The position numbers were made by a program, and so were the translations under genes. This document shows, in pieces, positions 43,401-52,800 of a DNA stretch of 64,000 nt. The notes under the pieces were generated by a model. It saw nothing but the letters and a program-made list of their open reading frames with translations. It was not told the DNA's origin and searched no databases. Numbering within the stretch: the stretch's first letter is position 1; every line of letters begins with the position of its first letter. The stretch covers positions 1 through 64,000 of the forward strand of contig JBAYOV010000006.1 in NCBI GenBank assembly GCA_041678045.1, written 5' to 3'. Source of the stretch: UBA2357 sp041678045. GTDB taxonomy: Bacteria > Pseudomonadota > Gammaproteobacteria > Burkholderiales > Rhodocyclaceae.

Positions 43401-46211
43401 CGGCGGCGGGCCGGCCACCACCAGATCGCCACCGTCCTCGCCACCTTCCGGGCCAAGGTCGATGATCCAGTCGGCGGCGAGCAGTACATCCAGATTGTGC
43501 TCGATGACCACCAACGCATGCCCGGCCGCGAGCAGCTTGTCAAAGGCGCGCAGGAGTACCGCGACGTCCTCGAAATGCAGGCCGGTGGTGGGCTCATCGA
43601 ACAGGAACAGCAGCCGCCCACCCCCGGCCCTCTTGTCCGTCTCGTTTGCTTCGGTCACCTCAGCCGACTTGCGCGGCCTCTTCGCCGCGAGCCGGGCCGC
43701 ATCGGCAAGATGGCCGGCCAGCTTGAGGCGCTGCGCCTCGCCACCGGAAAGCGTCGGCACCGGCTGGCCCAGGCGCACATATTCCAGCCCCACATCGGCA
43801 AGCGGCGCGAGCACCGTCTGCACCTCGCGCTGGTCGGCGAAAAAGGCCAGCGCCTCGCTCACCGTCAGGTCGAGCACCTCGGCAATCGACTTGCCACGCC
43901 ACTGCAGCGCAAGGATCTCGGGCCGGTAACGCTTGCCATCGCAATCCGGGCAACGCAGATAGACGTCGGACAGGAACTGCATCTCGACGTGCTCGAAGCC
44001 CGAGCCGGTGCAGGTGGGGCACCGCCCGGTACCGGAGTTGAAGCTGAAGGTACCGGGCGTGTAGCCGCGCTCCTTGGCCTCGGGCAGGTTGGCGAAAAGC
44101 TTGCGGATCGCGTCCCACGCGCCGATGTGGCTCACCGGGTTGGAACGGGCGCTCTTGCCGATGGGCGACTGATCGACCATCACCACGCCGGACAGCGCCG
44201 CCAACCCTTCGATACCCGCAAACGCATCGGCTGCCAGTTCGCTCGTCACCGACTGGCCGAAGTGGCGGGCGAGCGCCGGATACAGCACGTCCTGGATGAG
44301 CGTCGACTTGCCCGAACCGGAGACGCCGGACACGCACACCAGGCCGGCCAGCGGAAAACCCACATCGATGCCGCGCAGGTTGTGCTGGCGGGCGCCGAGG
44401 AGTTGCAGCATCGGCGTGCCGTCGCCGACCGGGCAGGGCGCGCGGCCGGCATCCACCCGCTTGCGGCCGGCAAGATAGGCGCCCGTGAGCGAGGCCGGGT
44501 TGGCGGCAATCTCGGCCGGCGGGGCGAAATCCACAATCTGCCCGCCGCGCTCGCCGGGGCCGGGGCCAATATCGAGCAGGCGATCGGCGGCGAGCATGAT
44601 CTGCGGGTCGTGCTCCACCACCACCAGCGTGTTGCCTGCGTCACGCAGCCGCGTCATCACCCCGAGAATGCGGTCGATGTCGCGCGGGTGCAGGCCGATG
44701 GAGGGCTCATCGAGCACGAACAGGGTATTCACCAGCGAGGTGCCGAGCGCGGTGGTGAGGTTGATGCGCTGCACCTCGCCGCCCGACAGGGTGCGCGACT
44801 GGCGGTCCAGCGTGAGATAGGACAGACCGACACGGTCGAGGTAATCGAGCCGGCTGCGGATTTCGCCAAGCAGCAGCTCGGTGGCTTCATCGAGCGGCGC
44901 GGGCAGGTCGAGCGCCTGCATGAAGCCCCGCACCTTGCTGATCGGCAAGGCCATCAGCTCATGGATCGCCAGCGCATCACGCCCCAGGCGCCACAGCAGG
45001 GCTTCCGGCTTGAGCCGCGCGCCGTGGCAGGCCGGGCATTCCGTATAGCTGCGGTAGCGCGACAGCAGCACCCGGATGTGCATCTTGTAGGCCTTGGTTT
45101 CCAGCCACTCGAAGAAGCGGCGCACGCCGTACCACTTGCGCGGCCACGACGATTCCCAGCTCTTCCAGGTGTCGTCGCCTTCGAGCAGCCAGTGGCGGTG
45201 TTCGGGCGGCAGCTCGCGCACCGGAATGTCCATCGCCACGCCGTACTTCTTTGCCATCTTCGCCAGATCGTCCTGGCACTCGCGGAAGCTCTCGGTCTGC
45301 CACGGCTTGACCGCGCCCTCGGCAAGCGTCTTCGACTCGTCGGGAATCACCAGCGCAAAATCCACCCCGATCACCCGGCCAAAGCCGCGACAGGTGTCAC
45401 ACGCACCAATCGGCGAATTGAACGAGAACAGCCCCGGCGTCGGCTCGCTGTAGTGGATGTCGCAATCGGCACAGTGCAGGTCGCGCGAAAAGCGCCATAC
45501 CGTCTCGCCCGCATCGTGCAGGGCACGTACCGCCATACGGCCCTTGCCCTGGTGCATGGCCACCTCGACCGCTTCGGCCACCCGTGCCGGATCGGCATTG
45601 CCCAGCCGGAAACGGTCCTGCACCACCTGCAGCACCTCACTGCCGGCTTCACGACCGGGTTCGCGTGCATGCACCCGGGTGTAGCCCTGCTGGGCAAGCA
45701 GCGCGGTGATCTCCGCCTCACTGAAGTTTTCCGGCACCGGAACCGGAAAGCTCACCACCAGGCGCGGATCGTCGGCCGCACAGTGGGCAGCCAGCGTGCG
45801 CATGATGCTGTCGGTGTCGTCGCGCCGCACCTGCGTGCCGCATCCCCGGCAATACAGGCGCGATGCGCGGGCATACAGCAGCTTGAAGTGGTCGGCCAGC
45901 TCGGTCATGGTGCCGACGGTGGAGCGCGAGGTGCGCACCGGGTTGGTCTGGTCGATCGCAATCGCCGGTGGCACGCCTTCGATGCGGTCGACCTGAGGCC
46001 GGTCCTGACGGTCGAGAAACTGGCGCGCATACGGCGAGAAGGTCTCGACATAACGGCGCTGGCCTTCGGCATACAGGGTATCGAACACCAGCGAGGACTT
46101 GCCGGACCCCGACACCCCGGTGACCACGGTGAAGGCGTTCAGCGGAATGTCCAGCGACAGGTTTTTGAGGTTGTTCTGACGGGCGCCAGCAATACGGATG
46201 GAGTCTGACAT
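40419..46211 (-). CDS. uvrA: Double-length UvrA: two UvrA proteins fused in tandem
   Basis: Damage-recognition ATPase of nucleotide excision repair, 1930 residues, twice the usual length. Four Walker A motifs are visible: GVSGSGKSS (32-39), GVSGSGKST (about 631), GLSGSGKST (about 1014) and GVSGSGKST (about 1534), with four signatures of the LSGGE type. Both halves keep the UvrA start (QRRYVETFSPYARQFLD and QRRYLESLNAYARQFVQ) and zinc-finger cysteines (CPTCTGSGFEHVEMQFL; CPVCEGQGRITVEMNFL). About 35 residues near 1580-1614 are encoded by a REP-like palindrome. An ordinary uvrA may exist elsewhere in the genome. Confidence 0.94.
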   Translation of the reverse strand: MSDSIRIAGARQNNLKNLSLDIPLNAFTVVTGVSGSGKSSLVFDTLYAEGQRRYVETFSPYARQFLDRQDRPQVDRIEGVPPAIAIDQTNPVRTSRSTVGTMTELADHFKLLYARASRLYCRGCGTQVRRDDTDSIMRTLAAHCAADDPRLVVSFPVPVPENFSEAEITALLAQQGYTRVHAREPGREAGSEVLQVVQDRFRLGNADPARVAEAVEVAMHQGKGRMAVRALHDAGETVWRFSRDLHCADCDIHYSEPTPGLFSFNSPIGACDTCRGFGRVIGVDFALVIPDESKTLAEGAVKPWQTESFRECQDDLAKMAKKYGVAMDIPVRELPPEHRHWLLEGDDTWKSWESSWPRKWYGVRRFFEWLETKAYKMHIRVLLSRYRSYTECPACHGARLKPEALLWRLGRDALAIHELMALPISKVRGFMQALDLPAPLDEATELLLGEIRSRLDYLDRVGLSYLTLDRQSRTLSGGEVQRINLTTALGTSLVNTLFVLDEPSIGLHPRDIDRILGVMTRLRDAGNTLVVVEHDPQIMLAADRLLDIGPGPGERGGQIVDFAPPAEIAANPASLTGAYLAGRKRVDAGRAPCPVGDGTPMLQLLGARQHNLRGIDVGFPLAGLVCVSGVSGSGKSTLIQDVLYPALARHFGQSVTSELAADAFAGIEGLAALSGVVMVDQSPIGKSARSNPVSHIGAWDAIRKLFANLPEAKERGYTPGTFSFNSGTGRCPTCTGSGFEHVEMQFLSDVYLRCPDCDGKRYRPEILALQWRGKSIAEVLDLTVSEALAFFADQREVQTVLAPLADVGLEYVRLGQPVPTLSGGEAQRLKLAGHLADAARLAAKRPRKSAEVTEANETDKRAGGGRLLFLFDEPTTGLHFEDVAVLLRAFDKLLAAGHALVVIEHNLDVLLAADWIIDLGPEGGEDGGDLVVAGPPPAVMACAASHTGRALRDYLAALDEAVRRPSGALRAADSAAPRLLPAPVIGIRHAREHNLKNVSLSIPRDRFTVITGLSGSGKSTLAFDIVFGEGQRRYLESLNAYARQFVQPASRPDVDALFGIPPTVAIEQRVSRGGRKSTVGTLTEIQPFLRLLYVKLGTQYCPECEVPVLPQSFDAIAAQILRDFAGESVELLAPLVSNRKGLYTDLAKWARGKGFEQLRVDGEYLPTRKWPRLDRYKEHNIDLPVGRLMLQPGQEGLLREQLETALEHGKGVVRLLPLDKPDAAPLTFSTQRACPCCGTSFPEPDPRLFSYNAKHGWCPACYGTGAKVSGRVEDPNALDLAGLDEVSEDGADRHAEVCPVCDGARLNPVARAVRFRDLGIDRLSARSVNDCAAFFGTLELVGREQEIGRDLVAEIRGRLEFLQKVGLGYLALDRGAPTLSGGEAQRIRLAAQLGSNLRGVCYILDEPTIGLHPRDNQLLLDTLEALRDRGNTLLVVEHDEDTIRRADHVIDLGPGAGVRGGRVVAEGRLPELIAAPESATGACLRAPLVHPLHPRRAVAEDHPSIVVRGATLHNLREVEARVPLGRLTVVTGVSGSGKSTLARDVLLANLKRRLGDASPAGRARAKKAQQAATAAVAETVRPELVEGRSSASGSASTGSARAVVGSTSTGSDRTVMETVLGVPTGCRALLGWQQVGRVLEVDQTPIGKTPRSCPATYVGFWDPIRKLFAETFDARTRGWNASRFSFNTGAGRCPVCEGQGRITVEMNFLPDVRLPCEACGGARFNPETLAVAWRGKSVAEVLAMPIDDAVDFFAAHPAIAHPLSLLQDVGLGYLTLGQPSPTLSGGEAQRIKLVAELAKVRNRAGEDTATGGHPLPPEKHTLYVLDEPTVGLHMADVEKLIHVLHRLADAGHTVLVIEHDLDVMAEADWLIDLGPEGGDGGGCIVAQGPVDAVCEQPGSHTARILGEFIALRKVSAHSNPEARTEDHQHD
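41371..41475. repeat. REP-like palindromic element inside uvrA
   Basis: GTTCGGTCTGAGCCTGTCG (from 41371) and its near inverted copy CTTCGACAAGCTCAGGCC (from 41453) bracket a second direct copy GCTGAGCCTGTCGAAG (from 41413). The TGAGCCTGTCGAAG family is widespread between genes in many beta- and gammaproteobacteria; here it is read through, giving the peptide RPELVEG and serine-rich repeats. Confidence 0.85.
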
Positions 46212-46292
46212 GGGGGGGCCGGGTGCGCGCAAGGAGCAAGGATTGGGAAGCGAGTTCGGATTCTAGCCCTGTATCGAAGGTTCCCGCGCGCT

Positions 46293-47894
46293 TCAGCCCC
46301 CCAGCCTGCGCAGCAAACGCCCGGCACCCTTGAGCTGGCGCCACAGCAGCTTCCAGTCCTGATCGCGGCGGCGGGCTTCCAGGCAACGCATCAGGCGAAT
46401 GCGTTCGGCGGCGGGCTGGGCATCGAGCAGCGCAGCCCACAGCAGGTCACTGACATTGTATTCGCGGCCTTCGGCGGTGCACACCGGGATCACCCGCTCG
46501 GCCGGCAAACCGAGATCGGCGGACACGGCTTCGAGTGCAAGGCGGATGTTGCGCGCCTTGGGCGTATCGGAGGCGAGATCGTAGGGGGGCTGCCATTCGG
46601 TGACCGGGCGCAGCCGGTCGATGTGGCTGGCCACTACGATGAGCGGAGGCGGGCGGCGGTCGCTGCGCTGGGCAAAGGCGTGCTGCAGCGCATCGAGGCA
46701 TTCGCGCTCCTGTTGCCGGTCGGGTCGATTCACCGCACTCACCCACAGGATCAGGTCGGCCTGCAAGGCCAGTTCGAGCAGGGCATCGCGCTGGAACAGG
46801 GGACTGTCGCAGCCGGGCGTGTCGAACACCAGCGCTTGGGTGAAACCGTCCCGCTCCAGCAGGTGGGGCATGACCTCGGCCGTGGTGTCGGCCACCGCAT
46901 CGCTCACCGCCCGCAGGCTGCCGAACAGCGCATTCACCAGACTGGACTTTCCGGCATTGCTGCGCCCGAAAACCGCGATGCGCAGCGGTTCGCGTGTCCC
47001 ACCCGGCGCGGCCTCGGCGCCCTCTGCCGCACCGGGCGCACCAAACTCTGCCGGCTCGCACGCCTCGGCCCAGGCCCGCGCCTGCTCGGTGTGGCGGGAG
47101 GATTCACCGGTCATCTGCCCGGCCTCGGTTCCGTCGTCCAGCGGCAGGCGACCGCTGTACAGGTCAATCGCGTAATACCCGATCTTGCGCACATAGGCCT
47201 GCAGCAGCCAGCGCTGCAACTCCTCACGCGCCACGCCGAAGCTGCGCCCCATCAGGTGACGCTGCACCTCGCCGATCAAGGCATCGAGCGGATTGATCAC
47301 CACCCGGCCAGCGCGATACAGGTCGAACACCCGCTCTGCGCTTTGCTGCCAGCGCCGCGCGCGCAGCAAGTCGCCCACCTTCAAGCGATGACTGAACGGG
47401 ACATGCTCGGTGATGTCCTGACGCAGATCGCGCGCCGCCCGTTCAACGATCATCAAGGTGTGGGGCAGGGTGAGTTCCAGCAACGGCCGGTCCACCGCAG
47501 GGTGATACACCCGCGCCACCCGCTCCAGCGTGGCACGACCCAGCTGGATTGCGGTGCCGGTTTCGGTGAGCGGCCAGTCGGCCGGCTGCACGCTGTCGGC
47601 AAATTCGCCCACCGCTGCCCAGGCCGGGTCGGCACTGGCCGGCCAGGCCGGATCGGGTTCGGTCACCGCATCGTCGAGCAGACGGCGCCGGGAACGGCGC
47701 AACAGATACTGCAGGCCATACGCCAGCCCGATGGAAGCAACCATCGCGGACAGCCACAGCATGCGCTGTTCCGACTGCCACAACCACAGCCCACCGAACA
47801 CGAGCAGCATCAGCAGCGGCATGGACAGCAACACCAGCGCCAGCAGATGCAGCAGGTCGAGGCGCTTGAGCAGCGGCAGCACCCGGCCGCTCAT
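46293..47894 (-). CDS. Membrane-anchored GTPase of unknown function
   Basis: A 533-residue protein. Two N-terminal membrane helices (about 13-38 and 46-64) precede a cytoplasmic region and a GTPase domain with G1 FGRSNAGKSSLVNALFG (about 310), G3 VFDTPGCDSP and G4-like VVASHIDRL. It ends with a basic helix. The start overlaps the stop of the upstream GTPase gene by four bases, so the two are coupled and perhaps work together. Similar paired genes are annotated only as GTPases; I assign no process. Confidence 0.85.
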   Translation of the reverse strand: MSGRVLPLLKRLDLLHLLALVLLSMPLLMLLVFGGLWLWQSEQRMLWLSAMVASIGLAYGLQYLLRRSRRRLLDDAVTEPDPAWPASADPAWAAVGEFADSVQPADWPLTETGTAIQLGRATLERVARVYHPAVDRPLLELTLPHTLMIVERAARDLRQDITEHVPFSHRLKVGDLLRARRWQQSAERVFDLYRAGRVVINPLDALIGEVQRHLMGRSFGVAREELQRWLLQAYVRKIGYYAIDLYSGRLPLDDGTEAGQMTGESSRHTEQARAWAEACEPAEFGAPGAAEGAEAAPGGTREPLRIAVFGRSNAGKSSLVNALFGSLRAVSDAVADTTAEVMPHLLERDGFTQALVFDTPGCDSPLFQRDALLELALQADLILWVSAVNRPDRQQERECLDALQHAFAQRSDRRPPPLIVVASHIDRLRPVTEWQPPYDLASDTPKARNIRLALEAVSADLGLPAERVIPVCTAEGREYNVSDLLWAALLDAQPAAERIRLMRCLEARRRDQDWKLLWRQLKGAGRLLRRLGG

Positions 47895-49114
47895 GCGCCA
47901 TCCTTCGGTTTGCCCCGCCCGACCAGGCGCTTTCCGGCCGTCACCGCCTCGTCATACACCCTGCGCAGATGCTCGGGATCGACCTCGCCCCCCCGGCGGC
48001 GTACCTCGAAATAATGCGCCGCCGCCTTGCCCAGTGCATAGGTGGTGGCGCCGCTGGCGCTCGCCCCCCAGACAGCCCCGACGGTCTGCCCCCACACCGG
48101 GATCAGCTTCACCACCGAACGGCCGAGCATGCGCCCCAGCAGGCTGCCGGCCAGTCCGGCCCCGAGCAGGGCGACGAATTCCGCCATCCGGCGCCGGTCC
48201 CAGCTCTGGCCATGGATGTGTGCCAGCGCATGCAGCAACTTGGCCTGCACGGCAGAAACCGCCACCAGATCCACCACCGGCATCGCCCCCAGCCCGGCCG
48301 CTGCCAGCGCATGCCCCACGATCTGCTGGTGCGCGGTGCGGGCATACACATCGCGCACCGCCGCATCGCCCATCAACTGACGGTGCAAGTCCAGCGAGGA
48401 CACCTGCTCGATGGCCTGCCACAGCGCCTCCAGACCATAGTGCTCCGGCGCCAGTGCATCTTCCGGCTGGGTCAGGTCCACCGCCACCCACTGCACCGGT
48501 GCCTCACCCGGCAGACGCCCCAACCGGGCACGCTGGGCAAGCAGCACCCGGGCCAGATCGGGATACTCGGGCAGGGCATGCACGCCATCGTCGAAGGGAT
48601 AGGGCTCGGGATGTCCCTTGCCGTGGGGATAGCACTCATGCAACCCGGTCTGCGCGATCACCACCGGCCAGTCCGGATGGCGCTCGCGAATTCCGGCCAG
48701 CAGACTGAAAATCGCCTCCTGACCCGGATCGGCCACTTTCATCACCGACAGCACCAGACTGGCATGCGATTCGCAATAGCGCAGGTCTTCCTCAGGATCG
48801 TAGGCCAGCTCACCCAGACCACGCGTATCCAGAAAACGCACCACCGGCATATCGGCCGGAAAGTCGTAAAAGCGCGAACTGCGGGTGCACGGCCGGAAGC
48901 CGTCGCCAATCTCGGCCCGCTCACTACCGGTGAGCGCGCGGATGATGGAGGTCTTGCCCGCCTGTGTCTTGCCCAGCAACCAGATGACCGGCACCGGCAA
49001 CGCAGCGCGCGCCTGCTCAAGCGATGCCTGCAAGGCCTCGTCCGGCACACGCGGGCTCAGCAGGGCAGACTGCAACTGCGCCAGCCAAGTCTCCCATTGC
49101 TCGCGCCCGGGCAT
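47891..49114 (-). CDS. GTPase with C-terminal DUF697-like membrane region
   Basis: A 407-residue protein from the ATG at 49114 (a GTG at 49120 is possible). The G1 loop is WLLGKTQAGKTSIIRALTG near residue 48, G3 is RFLDTRGLGE, and a possible base-recognition segment is VVIAQTGLHE. The C-terminal third has hydrophobic stretches (LAAAGLGAMPVVDLVAVSA, LLGAGLAGSLLGRMLG) resembling the DUF697 region of membrane-linked GTPases. Coupled to the second GTPase downstream. Confidence 0.86.
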   Translation of the reverse strand: MPGREQWETWLAQLQSALLSPRVPDEALQASLEQARAALPVPVIWLLGKTQAGKTSIIRALTGSERAEIGDGFRPCTRSSRFYDFPADMPVVRFLDTRGLGELAYDPEEDLRYCESHASLVLSVMKVADPGQEAIFSLLAGIRERHPDWPVVIAQTGLHECYPHGKGHPEPYPFDDGVHALPEYPDLARVLLAQRARLGRLPGEAPVQWVAVDLTQPEDALAPEHYGLEALWQAIEQVSSLDLHRQLMGDAAVRDVYARTAHQQIVGHALAAAGLGAMPVVDLVAVSAVQAKLLHALAHIHGQSWDRRRMAEFVALLGAGLAGSLLGRMLGRSVVKLIPVWGQTVGAVWGASASGATTYALGKAAAHYFEVRRRGGEVDPEHLRRVYDEAVTAGKRLVGRGKPKDGA

Positions 49115-49171
49115 CACCACGCAACCTCAAACAGTCCGATCATGCGTGCCGGCATGCGTTTCACCGAAGCG

Positions 49172-49612
49172 TCACTGTGCCGACACTGACGGCGAGTCGG
49201 AGGCTTCGGAGGCTTCGGAGGTTTCGGAGGTTTCGGAGGTGTCGGCATGCAGGGCAGCATCGGCAGGCGGTTCGGACGCGGCAGCGTCGGGCGCTTCATT
49301 CGCGGCCTCCGGATCCTCGCGTACCGACTTCACCGCACCGATGCCAACCTCTTTCAGGCGGGAGGCGGCGCTGAAGATGCGTTTGGCAGCATCCTCGGCT
49401 GCTTCCTTTGCATCGCGCACTTCCTCGCGCTCGGGGGCCTGTGGCACGGCCGCAAGCTCCGTCACGGGGGCCTCGTCCTGTGCGTGCTGTACCTCCTCCC
49501 TGACAGGCGCGGCCGACCCTTCGGTCTCGGTCACGACGCGCGAAGCAGGCTCGACCGTACAGGCCGAGAGCAGGAGTGTGGTTACGGCCGCAATGGCCGC
49601 CACGGTCTTCAT
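49172..49612 (-). CDS. Small lipoprotein with low-complexity tail
   Basis: A 146-residue predicted lipoprotein: signal MKTVAAIAAVTTLLLSAC, with the lipobox LSAC at cysteine 18. The mature part is acidic and alanine/glutamate-rich, with a helical stretch (EVRDAKEAAEDAAKRIFSAAS) and a repetitive tail (TSETSETSEASEASD) encoded by a 9-bp tandem repeat. I recognise no family. It is the last ordinary gene before the defence island. Confidence 0.7.
   Translation of the reverse strand: MKTVAAIAAVTTLLLSACTVEPASRVVTETEGSAAPVREEVQHAQDEAPVTELAAVPQAPEREEVRDAKEAAEDAAKRIFSAASRLKEVGIGAVKSVREDPEAANEAPDAAASEPPADAALHADTSETSETSEASEASDSPSVSAQ
49197..49241. repeat. 9-bp tandem repeat (five units) in the lipoprotein gene
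   Basis: Five units of TCGGAGGNN (TCGGAGGCT twice, TCGGAGGTT twice, TCGGAGGTG once) in an unbroken array. Each unit adds three residues (SET/SEA), so length changes keep the frame. Confidence 0.9.
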
Positions 49613-49691
49613 TTGATCTTCCTTGAAAGGGGTGGGTGAACACTTTGAACGCTAAACCCTTGACAGGAAAAATCAAGCCACAGTCTCATGA

Positions 49692-49744
49692 ATACAACAG
49701 TGTGTTACATAAATCATACAAATCATGACACGGGAGTGTTGTAT
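49692..49744. other. inverted repeat upstream of the defence operon
   Basis: ATACAACA (49692-49699) and TGTTGTAT (49737-49744) form a perfect 8-base inverted repeat with 37 bases between, in the AT-rich 252-base gap before the helicase. It could be a regulator site or the scar of an insertion. No convincing promoter was seen, although CATAAT lies about 30 bases before the start codon. Confidence 0.4.
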
Positions 49745-49864
49745 CGAGCGGACAACGGGGGCCGAAATTGCACAGATACGACCGGATGAAAGTTTGAGAA
49801 AAATCGGACTGGCGGGATCGACTGGCATAATCGTCCGTTTTCCAGTTCCTTGCCCTTGTTCCCC

Positions 49865-52800
49865 ATGCTCAGGCTTGAAGAAATCCACAAAAATGCCGCG
49901 CTCGCCGGAATCGAACCGGGCCAGATCGTTCGCGTCATCGCCGTTGAGCCAGTGGGCACCGAAGCGCTCACAGTCGTCTACAAAACACCTGATGGCCACT
50001 TGGGCGAGCGCATGGTGTTTCGCAGCGACGAAGCATTGCTGGCGCTGGCCGAAGAGGGCCGTCCCTGGGCCTTCGACGCCCCCGGCGAAGCCTTCAAACT
50101 CGCAGCAGAAGCCTGGCGCATCAATCTAGCCCATCTGTTCGATCCAATGATGGCGGTGCATACCTCCAACGTCGAACCGCTGCCGCACCAGATCACCGCC
50201 GTCTACGAATCCATGCTGCCGCGCCAGCCGCTGCGCTACGTGCTGGCGGACGACCCCGGTGCGGGCAAGACCATCATGGCCGGCCTCTTCATCCGCGAGC
50301 TCCTGATGCGCGCCGACGCGCGTCGGGTACTCATCGTTGCGCCAGGCAGCCTGGTCGAGCAGTGGCAGGACGAGATGCGCGAGAAGTTCGGGCTGGAGTT
50401 CCGCATCTTCGGTCGCGACCTGGTCGAGAACAGTGCCAGCGGCAACCCGTTCGAGGACACCGATCTGCTCGTGGCGCGGGTCGATCAGCTCTCGCGCAAT
50501 GAGGACCTGCTCGCCAAGCTCGAGCTCACCCGCTGGGACTTGGTGGTGGTCGATGAAGCGCACAAGCTCTCGGCCAACTACTTCGGCAACAAGATCAACA
50601 AGACCAAGCGCTTTCAGCTCGGCGAACTGCTGGGCAGCATCTCCCGGCATTTCCTGCTGATGACGGCTACGCCGCACAACGGCAAGGAAGAAGACTTCCA
50701 GCTCTTCCTGTCGCTGCTCGACTCGGACCGCTTCTACGGCAAGTTCCGCGATGGCGCCCACAAGGTGGATGTGTCCGATCTCATGCGCCGCATGGTCAAG
50801 GAGGACATGCTGCGCTTCGACGGCACCAAGCTCTTCCCGGAACGGCGCGCCTACACGGTGAATTACCGCCTCTCGGATCTGGAAGCCACGCTGTACACCG
50901 CCGTCACCGATTACGTGAAGACGGAGATGAACCGCGCCGACCAACTCGAAGACGGCGCGCGCCGCGGTACGGTCGGTTTCGCGCTCACTGCGCTTCAGCG
51001 CCGGCTGGCTTCCAGCCCGGAAGCGATCTACCAGTCACTGCGTCGCCGCCGGGCCAAGCTGCAGCGTCGGATCGAGGAAGAGAAGCTGCGCCAGCGCGGT
51101 GAAGTGCTGGCGGACAGCGTCTTTACCAATGGCGCCGGCGACGATATCTGGGATGCACCCGACAACCTCACCCCGGAAGACTACGAAGAGTTCGAGGAAT
51201 CCGTCGTCGATCAGGCCACCGCCGCCCGCACCATCGTAGAACTTCAGGCCGAGATCGTCATTCTCGAAGGCCTGGAAGAACAGGCTCGCCAGGTGGTGCA
51301 TTCCGGGCAGGACCGCAAGTGGGACGAGCTCTCGCGCCTGCTGCAGGACACGCCCGAGATGCACGACGCCGACGGCCGGCAGCGCAAGCTCATCGTCTTC
51401 ACCGAGCACCGCGACACCCTCAACTACCTCGCCGTCAAGATTCGCGGCGTGCTCGGCAGCGAAGAGGCGGTGGTGCTCATCCACGGCGGCGTCAAGCGCG
51501 AGGACAGGCGCAAGGTGCAGGAGCTCTTCCGCAACGACCCGGTGGTGCGCGTGCTCATCGCCACCGACGCGGCCGGCGAAGGCGTGAACCTGCAAAACGC
51601 CAACCTCATGGTCAATTACGACCTGCCCTGGAACCCCAACCGCATCGAACAGCGCTTCGGCCGCATCCACCGTATCGGTCAGACCGAGATCTGCCACCTG
51701 TGGAACATGGTCGCCAACGAGACCCGCGAAGGCGACGTTTTCCAGCGTCTCTTCGACAAGCTCGAAGTCGAGCGCAAGGCCCTGGGCGGGCGGGTGTTCG
51801 ACATCCTCGGTGAAGTGTTCGAGGAAAAGAGCCTGCGCGAGCTACTCATCGAGGCCATCAAGTACGGTGAAGACCCTGCGCGCAAAGCCGAACTCTTCCG
51901 CAAGATCGAAGGCGCCCTCGACACCGATCACCTGCAGACCATCATCCGCCGCAACGCGCTGTGTGAAGAGGTCATGGACCCGCAACGCCTCTACGCGGTG
52001 AAGGAAGAGATGGAAAAGGCAGAAGCCCGCAAGCTGCAGCCTTATTTCATCCGCGCCTTCTTCAATCAGGCATTCCAGTCGCTCGGGGGCGAACTGCGAC
52101 CGCGTGAAGCCGGCCGCGCCGAGATCACCCATGTGCCGGCCATCATCCGCGAACGCGACCGCCAGATCGCAGGCAGGGACAGGCGCTACAACGAGCCGGT
52201 GCTGCGTCGCTACGAGCGCGTCTGCTTCGAGAAAGACCACGTTCGCGTGCCCGGTCGGGCGGAGGCCAAGATGGCGAGCCTCCTCCACCCTGGCCACCCG
52301 CTGATGCAGGCCGTCACCGACATCGTGCTGGAGCAGCATCGCAACAAGCTCAAGCAAGGTGCGGTGCTGGTCGATCCGGCAGACATGGGGCTCACGCCGC
52401 GGCTGATGTTCATCGTCGATCACGCGGTGAAGGAAGGCGCGGACCAAACCCGCATCGTGTCGCGCCGCATGCAGTTCGTGGAGATCGACCCTGCAGGCGA
52501 GGCCATCCATGCAGGCTGGGCGCCGCACCTCGATCTGGAACCCATCGCCGCCGACGACCTCGCGCGCATCCGCGACGTGCTCGATGCCCCCTGGGTCGCC
52601 ACCGGCCACGCCAACCAGCTCGAACAGCGGGCGCTCGCCCACGCCTCCACCCATCTCGTGCCCGAGCACTTCGAGGAAGTCCGCGCCCGCCGCGTGCAGC
52701 AGGTCGACAAGACGCTCGCCGCAGTGCATGAGCGGCTGGTAAAGGAGATCAACTACTGGCAGGACCGTTCGATCAAGCTCAAGGACGACGTCGCCGCCGG

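Noticed and set aside
41673..46208. 1511-codon open frame on the plus strand
   Set aside because: Exact antisense of the double-length uvrA; a shadow of strong codon bias, with no family features.
49613..49864. Search for a tRNA, integrase or attachment site at the island edge
   Set aside because: None is visible; the island boundary is drawn only from gene content and composition.
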